From the NCBI RefSeq assembly GCF_932276165.1, contig NC_064007.1, positions 6,768,001 through 6,832,000 on the forward strand: a stretch of DNA of 64,000 bases. Reading direction: 5' to 3'. The notes under the pieces were generated by a model that did no database searches, was not told where the DNA came from, and was given only the letters and a program-made list of their open reading frames with translations. A program made the position numbers and the translations under genes. This DNA is from Plutella xylostella. Lineage: Eukaryota > Arthropoda > Insecta > Lepidoptera > Plutellidae. This document shows, in pieces, positions 43,421 through 56,300 of the stretch (the first letter of the stretch is position 1; every line of letters starts with the position of its first letter).

Positions 43421-44244
43421 GTAGGGTAACGTAACGTACCTAGGGACATTTTCGACTACCCCAACTTTGAATGAAGCTATCGCAGCGTACAACTAAGATA
43501 TTAATGTGAAATTTTCTTTATTCGGTAGGATATATAATCTATTATCACTAGTATTTGTGCTTAAGCTTTAGTGTGGCCAGATTTTATTAAATTAAGATAA
43601 AAGTAAAAATGCTTGTTTTGACCCAAGGTACGTTACACGTTTGTACCTTGGGACTCTGTTTCCTATAGCTTTGTACTATGGAAAATGCAAACTTCTAAAT
43701 AACGCCTTATATCTCTGTTCTTATTTATTTACTGCATCTCTCTTCTGTCTAGTTTCACTCTGGCACTAATAAGAACAGAGATATAAGGCGTTATTTAGAT
43801 GTTTGCATTTTCCATAGTACAAAGCCATAGGAAACAGTGTCCCAAGGTACAAATTTAATCGTGTCCCAAGGTACAAAAAAGCAATATTTAACCATAATTT
43901 AAATATCTTTATTTTTAATTAATAGGAATCTTTCAGATAATTGCCATGTCATAAAATTAAATAACTGAAAAGTTATACGTGACATCCATGTCTTTACTTT
44001 GAGCATGCCTCAATGAGATAAAGCAACACAAAAAACTATACAAAAGCTACTTTTGACTCCAAAAAACTTCATATTGTCTTCACCACACACTCCATGCTGG
44101 TATGATCACGAGACTCACTAGTTTTGCCAAGCGAGTAAAATACTATGCCTAGGGTAGAATTTTAATGTGTTTATTTAGCCGGTTTTTAAAATACAATCAA
44201 TGTCCCAAGGTACAAGCGTCCCAAGGTACGTTACGTTACCCTAC
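43421..44244. mobile_element. 824-bp TIR element with nested palindrome
   Basis: Ends GTAGGGTAACGTAACGTACC and its complement. Inside, arms of about 80 bp (43640-43722 and 43768-43850) form a near-perfect inverted repeat around about 45 bp. GTCCCAAGGTAC occurs at least five times. No coding frame. No clear target duplication. Confidence 0.7.
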
Positions 44245-44249
44245 GTGGT

Positions 44250-45100
44250 GGTACGGTCTCGACCTTTTTTTTTTTTTTTTTTTTTAAAGATTTTATTATC
44301 ACTCCACAGACTTTATGTCCGTGCCTTTTTGGGAGATCAATATATTGTGAGAGTTTGGTTGTTTTTTGTCTTCATCTTTTAACTACTCACTACTCAATGT
44401 GGAAGCTTATAATATATATATATATTTTATCTTTTATATACATATATACCTATATATTATTAATATTTTTTTTTTTTTTTGCACTCCTGGAGGAAAATCT
44501 ACACAGACACAGAGAGGTCTCGACCTTTCGGACAGTCAGTTTGGCATCCGAAATGCGTGATCGATAGTGGGTACAATACTTTGCGTTCGTTCACTGTCGG
44601 AGCAGGATGAGAACTAGCTCTTAGCTTAAAAATAGTAACCGCGTTCCTAGAGGGCTGACATCCCAAGGATTCATTACGAAAAGCTGGAGCTGTGCTCGCC
44701 ATGCAGTGCATGGGCTACTTAGGAATCTGGGAGGCTGTTGCAAAGGAGTCCGTTGCCTCTATACGGTACGGGTGCCGTGCGATTTATGGCCCTTCCAGGA
44801 GCACCTGTTTTGTCAAGTCGAAGAGAATGGCTCGTATTCGACGCAACCTGCAGTACTGGTGGGATTGGTTGGAGGTCTGGACAGCACGTAGCTGCAGCAG
44901 CCGTCATGCCGTCAAAAAAAAGTTGAAATTCATGTTAATAATTAGATTTTAATTTTACAATATTGCAAAAAAAAAATATTAACATTGTTGAGTATGTTAT
45001 TTTATTTTAGTAAAGTAGTAATAAAACAAAGGCTTATTGCATAGTTTTCGTTCACGCTCGCCTACATCGCACGTTGTGTATGAGAATAAAGGGAATTACT
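44250..45100. other. No gene recognised
   Basis: Contains poly-T runs (44265-44285, 44468-44480). Short open frames at 44692-44952 overlap on both strands, but I recognise no domain in them. Confidence 0.4.
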
Positions 45101-45109
45101 AAATTTTCT

Positions 45110-45385
45110 TGTAAGACGACCGAATGGCGTAGTGGTTAGTGCCCTGACTACTGAGCCGATGGTCCCGGGTTCGATTCCCGGCTGGGGCAGATATTTGTTT
45201 AAACACAGATATTTGTTCTCAGGTCTTGGATGTGCCCGTAAAATGGCAATAGGCCCGCCCCCTATTACATTGGGACTAACATAACACTCTGGCGAAAAGT
45301 GGGTGCAGCAATGCACCTCTGCCTACCCCGCAAGGGAGTACATTAGTACAAGGCGTGAGTGCGTGTTTTTTTTTTTTTTTTTTTT
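45110..45385 (+). mobile_element. tRNA-derived SINE, full length
   Basis: A-box TGGCGTAGTGG at 45126 and B-box GGTTCGATTCC at 45170, body to GTACAAGGCGTGAGTGCGTG and a long T run. TTTTCTTG flanks both sides (about 45103 and 45379), a likely target duplication. Best copy of this family in the window. Confidence 0.8.
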
Positions 45386-45510
45386 CTTGTTTAAAAATCA
45401 CGGTTTCTGGTTTAGAGTAAAACAAATTGTAAAATGCGGAATACAGTTTTTTTTTTTCGAATAAAGAGTAAAACAAAACATGTAAATTAAAAAAACGTTT
45501 CTATTGACAC

Positions 45511-45998
45511 TAGGGCATACAATACCGCAATACCGGGAACCCGGAAAAAAAATAAGTATTTTTCAATACCAGTATTGAAAGTTAATACCGGTATTGAAGT
45601 AATACCGGAATCGGACTTTTTAGGCTATAAATAAAGCGATTAAGGTATAGTTAGCCTTGTGTTCTTATATACTATGAAAGCGCACTTGTTTCCAATAGTT
45701 TAATGTAGTTTTTGGCCGTTGGAAATCTACTGTTGCCCATGCGTAAACCGACACCAAATTTTTTTTTTCAAATCTATCATTTTAACTCTAATACTCAATT
45801 GTCGTAGAAATCTATATCTATAATTACAGAATTTGATTGCCTTTTCTTGTTTAATTTTGGCCTATAGTCCTTTAAACACAATATTTGCCATTTATAACAA
45901 CAAGAAAGTCTAATACCGGTATTAGTACCGGAATCCCGAAGTAGTAATACCGAAACTCAATACCGGTATTGAAAATTATTCCGGTATTGCATGCCCTA
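45511..45998. mobile_element. hAT-type MITE with 8-bp target duplication
   Basis: 488 bp. Ends TAGGGCATACAATACCG and, as complement, TAGGGCATGCAATACCG. A perfect 8-bp duplication ATTGACAC lies at 45503-45510 and 45999-46006, as in hAT elements. The palindrome AATACCGGTATT and variants recur near both ends. Non-coding. Confidence 0.85.
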
Positions 45999-46006
45999 AT
46001 TGACAC

Positions 46007-47079
46007 CAACTGACACTAATTGACTTTTCGCCGAGAAAAGTGGAGTTACAATGTTTGCGATCTAAAGTGATTACAGAATAATAAGAACTATCTATTTTTT
46101 TCAGTTCACCTGGTGTTGACTGAAATTGTTATTAGGTACTGACTCCTTGACTTGAAAATAACTTTTTTTATAATCGTTATTACAAAACCGCAATTTTTTG
46201 AATACAGCAATATTTGTAGGTACTTACAGTGAGCAAAAGAGCGCAACAAGGTTTTATTTTTTTTTGGTTTTAAGAAACAAAAATATTATTTCTATCATAT
46301 CCAAAATACACATACTTAAGTACATATTATACCTCACCCAGACCACCCCATATCACCACCTTTGCCAGCTACGTAACCTTTTGGGACACCCTGTATATGC
46401 AGAGTTCTGCAAACTACTGTTCTGCTTTTAAAACACCAAAATAAAACAGGTCGTCTAACTAAAAGGTCACGTGACCAAAAAAAATATATGGAGAAGCGTT
46501 TTTTTTTCACGAATATAAAAAAATACGTAGGATAAAAGTTATTCAGAGTAACGCCCTTTCGGCTAACTATACTTTTTTTAATACAACACCCTGTAGTCCC
46601 TCTTATATTAAAATCTGCCCCCAAGTGAGGCTATACTTAATTCGCGAAAAAAAAAACGCGAATTTTTACATTCTGATTTCATTTCCAGGGTTTTAGACAT
46701 AACATCAATAACATGCTGCACACGTAGGTTTCGGCTTAGTTTAGTATACCCTTTTTGCAACTACCTGTATAAATATCGGCACGGGCACGACTTTTTATAA
46801 TTAATGATTAAATATTAAAAATACTTACAAATAAAAATAAATATTTTCGTATCACTTACAAAACAATATTACTTACTTAGTATATGTTTAACAAAGTGGC
46901 ATGTCTTCACTTTAATGTTTTCGAGTACTATGTTAAAATTTCATGTCATTGTCCGGAGAACGCCCCGCATACCTCAACCCCCCCTCACTAGATTTGACAG
47001 ATTCTGATTTTCTTCTAGCTTTAGTGACAGCCTTAAATGTTTGGCTCACTGGCATTTCAGCTTGAGGAAGATTTTAAAA
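46007..47079. other. No gene recognised
   Basis: AT-rich. ACACCCTGTA motifs at 46388 and 46587 and TTTTTGCAACTACCTGTA at 46750 suggest repeat ends of the same type as 42830-43093, but I cannot pair them. Confidence 0.4.
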
Positions 47080-47230
47080 GCTTGGTTGAGATCTCTTACG
47101 AATTACCTTATTTCTGATGTAGTTCTTCAGAGAAACGCCGAGCATAGCTGTTTCTATTGCTCGATAAGCGACTTTAATCCGTTGGAGGAGTCCAACAGTC
47201 ACAGCCGTTTCTGAACCAGAAGTCATCACT
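47080..47230 (-). pseudogene. RTE-type LINE RT fragment
   Basis: The minus strand reads GSETAVTVGLLQRIKVAYRA, then IETAMLGVSLKNYIRNKVIR, the segment after the RT core in RTE-like elements. Short remnant. Confidence 0.55.
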
Positions 47231-47768
47231 GGCAGGGTGCACTGATTGAAGACCTTTGAGTTCAGACTTTAGAAACGGACTCAAGGTAAATGTGTGACGA
47301 AGTTTACCTTATGCAGGTCAACTTATAGTATGCTTGTCTTCTGCCTAGTTTAATAGTCTGCCTATTGCCCAAGTTAGACAAATTCCTGAGCAACTTTGAT
47401 CTTTGGCTTCCCATGCAACTACCACCGAATTTGGTTTAATGTAAGCATTCAATTAAATAAGACTTATTTCTTAAATACATATTACAGTGCACTTCTGTTC
47501 AGTTTTGGCGATATTAAATGCCTCTGTTGAATTACTCTTTGCAATTCAGTCTTGATTTGTGGTCCTAGACAAGCATACAGTCGATGCTATGCCAGTAGCG
47601 GCGTTTTACAGATACCTCAACACATCGATATAGCGACATTCAATTTGACATCTCTGCAAGGTTTCCAGAAGTGTCCACGTCTCGATGAAATATCCAAAGC
47701 TTTTGGTCAATCAAGGCCACCAAGTTTAATTGTAATCTTTGGTCTTCTGTATAATCTGCCTGAGGTTG

Positions 47769-48128
47769 GAAATAGTGCTTGACCGACGGTACGTCCTGAC
47801 CGTACCATCTGAATGTCAGCGCTTACCGTCGCGTCGGTTGCAAAATGCATTCAATGCTTCGCTGACGGCAAACTGCGATACGTGTTGAATCCATGCGGTC
47901 GGTCACGCGGTCGGTCGCTCCGTCAGCGAAGCACTGAAAGCGTCCCTACAAGCTCATAGATCGTTGGTCGACCGACACGTACGCTGACCGACGAGCCCGA
48001 CCGACGGCTGCACCGACGTTTTACACGAAATCACGCGCGTACCGTCAGCGTAGCTGCACTCATAGACTTGCATAGATATAGCTACGTCAAGCGACGGTCA
48101 GCGCTGACCATCGGTCGAGCACTATTTC
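47769..48128. mobile_element. 360-bp GC-rich TIR element
   Basis: Ends GAAATAGTGCTTGACCGACGG on the left and, as complement, GAAATAGTGCTCGACCGATGG. GACCGAC and its complement recur many times within. GC content is clearly above its surroundings. Non-coding; superfamily unassigned. Confidence 0.65.
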
Positions 48129-48136
48129 TAGCCTTA

Positions 48137-48560
48137 CTGTTTTATTTTATTTTATTGAACAATATGGTACACAAAACAGCAATTAATCGTAACATGAGAA
48201 GAGGTATTCATATATAAAATTAAGAACTAGATTAACTACCTAGGTATGTATACACATCATGAAAATCTTAAGCTAACACAAGTTTATAAGTATACAGCAG
48301 CAATGCTTATACAAAATTAAATAATAGTAAATCTATATTATACAAGTAATTATTCAAGTTTTAAGCTTCGAACTAGCGTTTTAAATTTATATACTCTTGG
48401 ATCGAAGACATCAACATCACAATCTTTAGAGCAGGCAAAGTCATTATACAGACGGCACATTCTTACAATTGGATTGAAAAAAGATAGGTTTGATGATCTA
48501 TGGTGATTAAGAATTCGGCAAACCAATTAGTGAAATGGTTCTAAATGATCCTTGAGAACG
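48137..48560 (-). pseudogene. LINE ORF2 C-terminus and 3' tail
   Basis: The minus strand reads NHHRSSNLSFFNPIVRMCRL, then YNDFACSKDCDVDVF and YKFKTLVRSLKLE, the usual end of a CR1/Jockey-group ORF2, followed by a UTR and an AATAAAATAAAATAAAA tail at 48137. Confidence 0.65.
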
Positions 48561-48899
48561 TACATAAATCTCACTTATATAGCCTCGGTCCATAGTTCCA
48601 TAGAACAGTTTTTATTTAAAGTTCCTTAGAACGGTTACCATTGTTGAAAAAATACCACGACACTCTCGTACGATGCCTCCGGTGTTATACCAGTACAAGC
48701 AACCGACTTGCACTACTTCTTGAGCTGTCCGAGGCTTCGAGACTAGTAAAACCTCCAGGTTTCAGAAGCTATGAGGTAATGCTGTCTGCACCAGGATTAT
48801 TTTTGATTTATAGCTGCTCAAGGGCTATTCAAATCTTGTCCTCAGTTTTCAACTTCGTCTGGTGGTTCTCCCATGCTTCTTCTTTTTCTTCAATCCCGC

Positions 48900-49235
48900 T
48901 ACTCCTCCGGGGAGTCTGGGGCTGACACCAGGCGCTTCCATCAGCGGTAGCAGTGGGCCAGCAAGTTGAGCTCTGGCCACGACTTCCCTTTCTCTTGGGC
49001 CTCGCTGAATATGAACCGCTTCCAGGTATGAGCTGGTCGACCGGGTCGCCTTGAACCGCCCTGGGGTTTCCATTGGAGGGCCACTTTCGGGATATGATCA
49101 TCAGGTCTTTAATGTGTGTGGCCCAGCCATCGCCATTTTCGCTCTTGGACGTCTATGTCTATAGGCTTTTGGTTTGTAACCTTCCATAGCTCGATATTGG
49201 TGATGGTGTTTGGTCAGTGTCTTCGTATGATACTT
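48900..49235 (-). pseudogene. LINE ORF C-terminal remnant
   Basis: The minus strand reads TNIELWKVTNQKPIDIDVQ, ERKWRWLGHT, a stop, then VALQWKPQGGSRRPGRPAH, TWKRFIFSEAQEKGKSW. This is a common C-terminal module of invertebrate LINE RT proteins. At least two stops. Confidence 0.6.
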
Positions 49236-49500
49236 CGTTATTGATTAAAAAAATATAAACAGTGGTGAAATCGTAACATAAACTAAGTGACTATATAAAA
49301 TAAGTGATTTGCTTCAAGAATAATCATAAATAACGAAAATATTTTAGTGTAAACTGAATCTTAAAGCTGTGTAATACAAGATACAAAACATTAAAAGTAT
49401 ACGTCAACTACAGTGCTACCTGTAGGAAACCGAGTGAAACGTAACTATAAACTTGTAAAATAAGTGATCATGAAGTGCTAAATTGGTTAATTGTGACGAT

Positions 49501-51054
49501 CAAGGACTTTGTATATATAACAGGACTGAGTACTCGGAACCCAAAAACTAGCCGAGCAGGAGAGGTAGTAAAGAGGCCGTTTGTCCCTTTCTAATAAGGT
49601 GACCACGAAAGTTGTGTTTCGTGGGACTTTGGGGACTTGTTGTAATAATATAATTATTACAGTGATCAGAAATTGGGACCCAAAAAAAAATATTTTTGTT
49701 TTTTAGGTAAACAATTTATGGATAATTCTACTAAACAATCGCTACCGTAGGTCGACAAAATCTTAGTCACTCTTCGGAGTTGCATATATCGGAGATATAT
49801 GTATATCTTCGGGATGCTGTCTATGACAAATGAAATTATTTTGTGATTATCAAGGACGGCGATAGTTTATATCCCATTTCACGGGGAAAGACATCTGACA
49901 GAACCCTTATTACATTCGAATAAGGCTAGTTTTTGTTTGTATTTATATATTGACTTTGACTTATCAAATGTCTTTCCCCGTGGAATGGGATATAGTAGAT
50001 TCTGACAAATTCAAATAAAAAACACTGTACCTATATATCGAATTTATTTTTATTATTACTAAACATGGCTAAACAATATTGTTTTATACAATTCTGCCGG
50101 AGGCCAATCTTACTGCCTAAATCCTTTAAGGAATTAGATTTTCCATTATGGAATAAGTATGTTAAAATTTAAATATGAATTAGCTAATGCCTTCACAACT
50201 GGAACTCATGTGTGGTTCTTCATTACATTGAACTGGATGATGATGATCTATTGTGACACCGGAACAACATCTGGATGGATAGCCATATTTTTTTCTTATC
50301 TTCATTCTTGGGAAATCTGACAAAGAAATAAAATATATAATTAGTCATGGCACATTGAAAGACAGGCGGGCAGACAGTGGAAGCTAGGTAATAGGTAATG
50401 TCATATCGCATGGTTACCCTATTTGTTATAAATCTAATATTACCTTTCTCGGCTTACCTGTGAAATAATATGCCGCAACCACCACACGATTCACTTTTAC
50501 AAACTTGTACACAGCACTTTTTCTCAATTTCTTCAATGAAACTTACTAATTTGCAAAAATAACTAGGTATGACAAGACAACAACAAATAAATTCAAAACA
50601 AACCGCCATGACAGATGAAAGGGTTGGCATAAGGTAATAAAAAGAATACTACCAAGTGTTTGAAATAATGACAGGTTTAACATAATTATTATGAGGTACG
50701 ATACAAAATAATATCTTATTATATAATAACTTTAATCTTATTAGTAAGTTTAAAGTTATTATTTAATTATAAGTTATGCTTAGAGTTCGTATGATAATTA
50801 AATCATTGTTTGACATAAAAATCTAACATTTTCAATTCAAATCAAATCAAATATTTTCTACCAACTATCACGTTTTTTTTGGGATGGCAAGCGTTAGTAA
50901 GGGACAAACGGCCTCTAATCTAGCTATCTCGCTCGGCTCGTTTTGGCTCTTGAAACGTTGATTGCCAAATTGAATCTTATTACAACAGCTTACGACGTGT
51001 TTTAGTAATTAAAATTTTGGCAGTACTCAGTCCTGTTATAATACAAAGTCCTTG
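49501..51054 (-). mobile_element. P-element-like transposon with THAP exons
   Basis: Inverted ends CAAGGACTTTGTAT...ATAACAGGACTGAGTACT, with similarity extending further in (AGAGGCCGTTTGTCCCTT at 49575 and inverted at 50902). A perfect 8-bp duplication GTGACGAT lies at 49493-49500 and 51055-51062. The minus strand carries a spliced THAP domain. Ends beginning CA, an 8-bp duplication and THAP together fit the P superfamily. The rest of the transposase is missing, so it is an internally deleted copy. Subterminal inverted arms of about 30 bp (TTTCCCCGTG) lie at 49872-49900 and 49965-49995. Confidence 0.75.
50223..50609 (-). CDS. THAP-domain protein of P-like element, two exons
   Basis: Exon 50609-50458 and exon 50316-50223 join in phase across a good donor (CAG|GTAAGC) and acceptor (TTTGTCAG) into 81 codons. 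The splice assembles CCVQVCKSESCGGCG, then ILFHRFPKNEDKKKIWL, the THAP pattern of paired Cys, H-R-F-P and K-W/L. It ends soon after in a Ser run and a stop, before the second zinc ligand pair can be confirmed. The residues before CCVQVC look hydrophobic, so the true start may be further in. Probably a truncated transposase end. Confidence 0.55.
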
Positions 51055-51185
51055 GTGACGATTTATAGTGAAAAAAAATAAACAGTGCAAAACGAAGTAA
51101 ACAAGTCCAAAGTCCACGAACGTCTTATTTTACAATTCTCAAACCAAGAGAGATACTATTCCTTTTTTTCGACTAAGATTCTAAC

Positions 51186-51265
51186 ATCATAATTGGCGTA
51201 ATCGTCTATCTGCTGCCTAGTAATCGAAGGTCCGCAGGTTCGAGCCCCACTGGATACACTTTATT
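51186..51265 (+). other. tRNA-like segment in LINE 5' UTR
   Basis: TGGCGTAATCG (51194) and GGTTCGAGCCC (51237) resemble Pol III A and B boxes 43 nt apart. A full cloverleaf is not obvious. Either a SINE remnant or part of the 5' UTR. Confidence 0.35.
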
Positions 51266-51959
51266 TTTTATATTTTTTATCGCCTTAGAGTGCTATATCA
51301 AGCCACAAAATGAATTTTTTGGACACCATCACTCTACGCGTAAGCGATGACACTGTTGAAAACGCTGACGATTCGAAATTATCGCTTAATGGCACTACGA
51401 ACAGCATGCCATTAATATCTGATGATGAAGATGATAAAATTAAAACTCTGAAGGACCAAATCGAGACACTTACTATAGAGCTGAGAACTGCACACGAGGA
51501 AATAAGCTCATTAAATTTAGAAAACACAGACCTAAAAAATAATATAGAAAAATTAAAAAAAAAGATAATGAAATTATGAAAAAGGTGACTAACAGTCTTA
51601 AAAATGATATCACAACCCCGAAGAAAAGAAAAGGCAATAAGGCAAATAACATCTCAGATGGCTCACTGAACAAGTCAAATTCCTTTTTTGCAGGAAAAAA
51701 AATGTAGTGACAATAGTCAGTCACCGTCACCAGCGGTAAATCACAACTCACCCAATCGATACGCGGCCGTGCACTCGCTGTCGCAGGACGTGTCGCTGTT
51801 TCGATATCGGAAACCGGTTTCGCGTGGCGTCGCGCACTTGCTCTTGTTTACTACAATTTGTGCTATGAGTCGAGTTTATACCTACAGTTACAATGAGTGA
51901 CGGCGAATCACAAATTAGTGACGGGAACTGTGAGAATGAGGATTTAATTATCATCTTTA

Positions 51960-53345
51960 TTGAGTGATATGGAGATTCAAACGGAGAATAACACCCAAAA
52001 CACATTGTTGGAGAACGAAGAGGTATTGCGGGCGGGTCGGAGCGGGAAACGAAGCAGAGACGAGGACAATGAAGAGCAATGGATTTCTGTGGCCAGAGGC
52101 GGTAAGAAGTTTTTGCGCAGTACTGGTATTGAGAACAGTATTAGAATTCCAGAAGAGAGAATAGAGGTTTGCATTACTGGGAAAGAAAAATTACCTAAAC
52201 AAATCGGGTTAGCTAAAACTTTAAAAAGCCTTAATATCTCAGGGATTATAAGGATTAAATTTCTGAATGCCTATAAAGTTTACATTCAATTTAATTCCGA
52301 AGAAAACGCAGACAAGATGATAAAATCCTCTTACTGGGAAGAAAAAGGTTATAGGTACCAAAAAACGTTTGAGGTTGGGGTATCTTATGGAGTTATTAGA
52401 GATATCGAATTAGAACTAACAGACGAAGAAATATTAAAAAGTTTGAGCTCTGAAAAGGAAATAATAAATATTAAAAGGTTAAAACGCCGCAATTTTGATG
52501 ACGGGAATTGGGAACTATGTGAGTTAGTCCGAATATGCTTCAAGGGGCCTTCATTACCTACACATGTACTTACACACGATATAAGAGCGGTCGTTGAGCC
52601 ATATATCTTTCCAGTCACCCAATGCTCACGTTGTTGGAAGTTCGGACATAATCAACGACTGTGCCCATCTAATAGAATTATCTGCCCTAAATGTAGTCAA
52701 AACCACCCCAATTGTGAAACAACAACCTATAAATGCTCCAACTGTTCCGGGAAGCACTTAGCATTAGCGAAAATATGCCCGATGTTTTTAAAGGAGAAAA
52801 GAATAAGAGAAATTATGTCAGAATTCAACTGTACTTACCGAAAGGCCCTTACTTTATATGTTCCCCCATCCCCGCCCGTTCATACAGTAAATGAGCACGT
52901 CCATAAACCTAACGTTTACGCTCCTATGCCGGATACGCAACCCAACAGAAGTCCTACTTACGCAAAAATAGTGAAACAACAGCCATTATTCACCAAACGG
53001 AACCCCAGGGGCAGAATATCAACCGCAAGCCCAATAAAAAATCCCACTATCCAAAGAAAACTACTAATAATAAAGAGCGTAAAGGTGTTGAACATAGTGA
53101 AGAAGAGTCATCGATCGTATCTGGGGACGAAGTAACGAAGGAAAATATAGAAGAAAATACAATAAATAAATCAAAAATACAAGAGCTACTACGTAAACTG
53201 AGAGAAGTAATATTCGAATCAAGATTGAGTATTGGAGAGAAGATTAAAAACAGTTTTAAACTTACGTGGGATTGGATAATTTCTTTGGCGGTTAAAATGC
53301 TAGCAGAGTGGCCAATATTCAAGTCATTCCTTGATCATAATGGCC
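51960..53345 (+). pseudogene. ORF1 (nucleic-acid-binding Gag-like) of the I-group LINE
   Basis: Frame 51960-53135 (391 codons, likely start MEIQTENN at 51969). It has an RRM-like region followed by three zinc knuckles (CSRCWKFGHNQRLC, CPKCSQNHPNC, CSNCSGKHLALAKIC). A frameshift near 53035 puts the last part in another frame, which continues through EESSIVSGDEV and FKLTWDWIISLAVKML to a stop at 53346-53348. That end overlaps the ORF2 start codon at 53340. Confidence 0.8.
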
Positions 53346-56300
53346 AATAAAAATAAAAACATTTCCTCTATAAATGTACTGCAGTGGAACGCACAGAGTA
53401 TTCGGCCAAAACTCATAGAACTAGAACAAATGTTAAATCAGGAAAAAATACATATAGCTGTTATATCTGAGACGTGGTTAGACTGTGAAAGCTCTCTGAA
53501 TATGAGTAATTATGAAGTGTTTCGCCAGGATCGAGACGATGGTTTTGGCGGAGTTGCGATCTTGACTCACTTCTCAGTGAAGGCCGAACGTTTTCAACAA
53601 CACAACACTAACCCAGGAATTCAAACTGTATGTATTAAGATTCACAATTGCCTATCTATTCAATATGTAGTTTCTGTTTATTGCCCATCCACCGTCAGGA
53701 CTGATGATAGAGATTGGGACTCATTATTTTCGATGTTTAAAAATAAATCTTTAATAGCTGGTGATTTCAATGGGCATCATAGAAACTGGTCTACCAAAAG
53801 TGACAGTAGAGGGCTCCAAATATTTAATACATTAATTGAAAACGATTTTGTAACCCTTAATGATGGATCCCACACTCGAATAAAACTTGTAAATGGTCGC
53901 TTACAAAAAACCTCACCAGATATCTCAATGGTTACAAAAGATATTGCTTTAAAGTTTAATTGGAAGGTTTATAGCGAAAATCTTGGAAGCGACCATCTTA
54001 TGATCAAAATCAGTATCGAATACGAAAGGTCAGGAGATTTCATACAGAAAAGAAACTTTAGAAAAGCTGATTGGCCCAACTACTCCTCGTTCTTACAATC
54101 TGAATTTCTTTCTTTCTCGCTATGTGCTGATCCCCAAAATTCTTACAATAGATTTGTTGAAATTTTAAACAAAGCAGCCGATAAATATATTCCAATTATA
54201 AAATATTGTGACAATCCTATTAGGCAAGAAAAATTCAAACCTAAACCCTATTGGTCAGCTGATCTATCTAAAATTGTTGCCCAAAGAAGGCTGGCTTTGT
54301 CAAAATTTAGGAAAAACCCAACACCAAATAACTTATCCATATTACAATTAAAAATATCAGAGGCTCAACGTTTAATAAGAAATGCTAAAAGTAACTCTTG
54401 GAAACAGTTTTGTGACTCTATCGACAGCTCCATATCATCTAGCGAGATGTGGAGGAGAATGAAATGGATTAAAGGTTTTAAGAGTAAAAGAGCCTCAATA
54501 GATACTTTAAAGCTGAATCCCTCTTAGATATGTTGGCTCCAGACTATGTATGCCCTAATAAACCCTCCTTCCAATCTCAAAATAACCAATTAACATCAAA
54601 AATCACCTTGCAGGAACTGGTAAATTCAATCAAATCTACTGATACATGTCCGGGGGATGACCACATATCATTTTCTATGGTTAAACACCTTCCATCCAAC
54701 GGTAAAAAGATACTAGTAGACTTGTATAACTTGATATTTGAGAAAAGTATTATCCCCTTTCAGTGGCGTAACATTTTGTTAGCTCCAATCCCTAAGCCTG
54801 GTAGAGAAGGTCAGGGTATTTCAGCAATTAGACCTATTGCATTAATGTCGTGTCTTTGTAAAATTCTACATTCTATTATAAATAAAAGATTGGAGTGGTA
54901 CATAGAGAAAAACCAGTTATTATCTCAATACACGGTAGGATTTAGAAAATCTAAGTCTTGTTTGGATAGTTTGGCCCGTATTACCTCTAGAATACAAATT
55001 GGTTTCAGTAAAAATTTGATAACATTAGGGTGTTTTTTTGATGTAGATAGTGCCTATAATAATGTTAATATTCTAAAAGTATTATATACATTGGACAGTG
55101 TCGGTGTGGGTTTTTTAATATGCGATTATTTGTGGGAGTTTCTGAAGGAAAGAAATCTTAAAATATATATAAACTCAAAAAGTATTTTAAACAGACTCAC
55201 CGGTCAGGGTATTCCTCAAGGTGACCCGTTATCACCGTTACTGTTCAATGTACTAACTATTGGCCTTATAGATCATTTAAATGTACATGTAGCACAATAC
55301 GCAGATGATATTGTTATATACTCTCAGGCAAAATTCGTCAATAGTGTTAATAATGATATTCAACGAGCCGTTGATACGTTTTGTGGACTAATATCTGAAT
55401 TGGGCCTGTCAATTTCAAACAAGAAATCAAAAATCTGTTTATTTAGCCGAGGTTTCAGAAGAACACCCGTAGATATTATAGTTGAAGATAAATCACTTCA
55501 ATTAGTTGACTCAGTTAAATATTTAGGTATGTGGCTCGATCGATCCTTAAAATGGAATAGACATATCAAAGAGACACAACAAAAAACACAGAAATTTTTA
55601 AATATTTTGAAGTGTTTATCGGGCCCTGGATGGGGTATTCACCCCACGCACATGAGAAGATTGTATATAGCATTAATACGAAGTCGATTAGATTACGGTA
55701 GTTTTATTTATGATAGTAGCTGCAAAAATCATTTACAAAAATTAGATGTTATTCAAAATCAATCCATGAGAATAGTTGGAGGTTTCGTAAAATCTACACC
55801 TGTCCATGTGATGGAAAGCGAACTAAGTTTGCCTCCTTTAAATGTTCGACGCTTTTATTTAGCTGGTAAATTTTGGTTTCGTTCTAAATCGTTAGAAAAC
55901 AATCCTACAATAGACATCTTGGACGAATTATCTGAACTGTGTGAAAATTCATATTGGGCAAGAAAAAAGAAACCTCTTCTAGTCTCTGTTCATAATAAGT
56001 ACAAAGATGTAGTCATCCAGTCAAGCCCTATAGTTGAAATGTTCTCGTTAAATACATGGGTCAGTAGTATAAATCTATCAGAAAAAATATGTGTTGAAGT
56101 TGAGGGGATTGACGGAGCAAAACGAAACATTAATAAATGTATCCTAAAAGATAAGTGCAACGAGATGTTAATGTCTAAGTATGGTTACCACTATAAAATG
56201 TATACAGATGCTTCTCGTACTGGGGACAGCAAAGGAATTGCGTTTTATGATCCACAAGTATACATAAGCTCTAAATTTAGGGTGGAGGCGCGTTGCTCTA

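Noticed and set aside
44692..44952. Overlapping open frames of 60-86 codons on both strands
   Set aside because: No recognisable domain, no splice context and several competing frames; likely chance.
47552..47782. 76-codon plus-strand frame
   Set aside because: No recognisable motif and close to LINE remnants; no support as a gene.
49501..51054. Foldback region read as an assembly palindrome
   Set aside because: The arms are diverged and bounded by a perfect 8-bp duplication, which fits a transposon better than an artefact.
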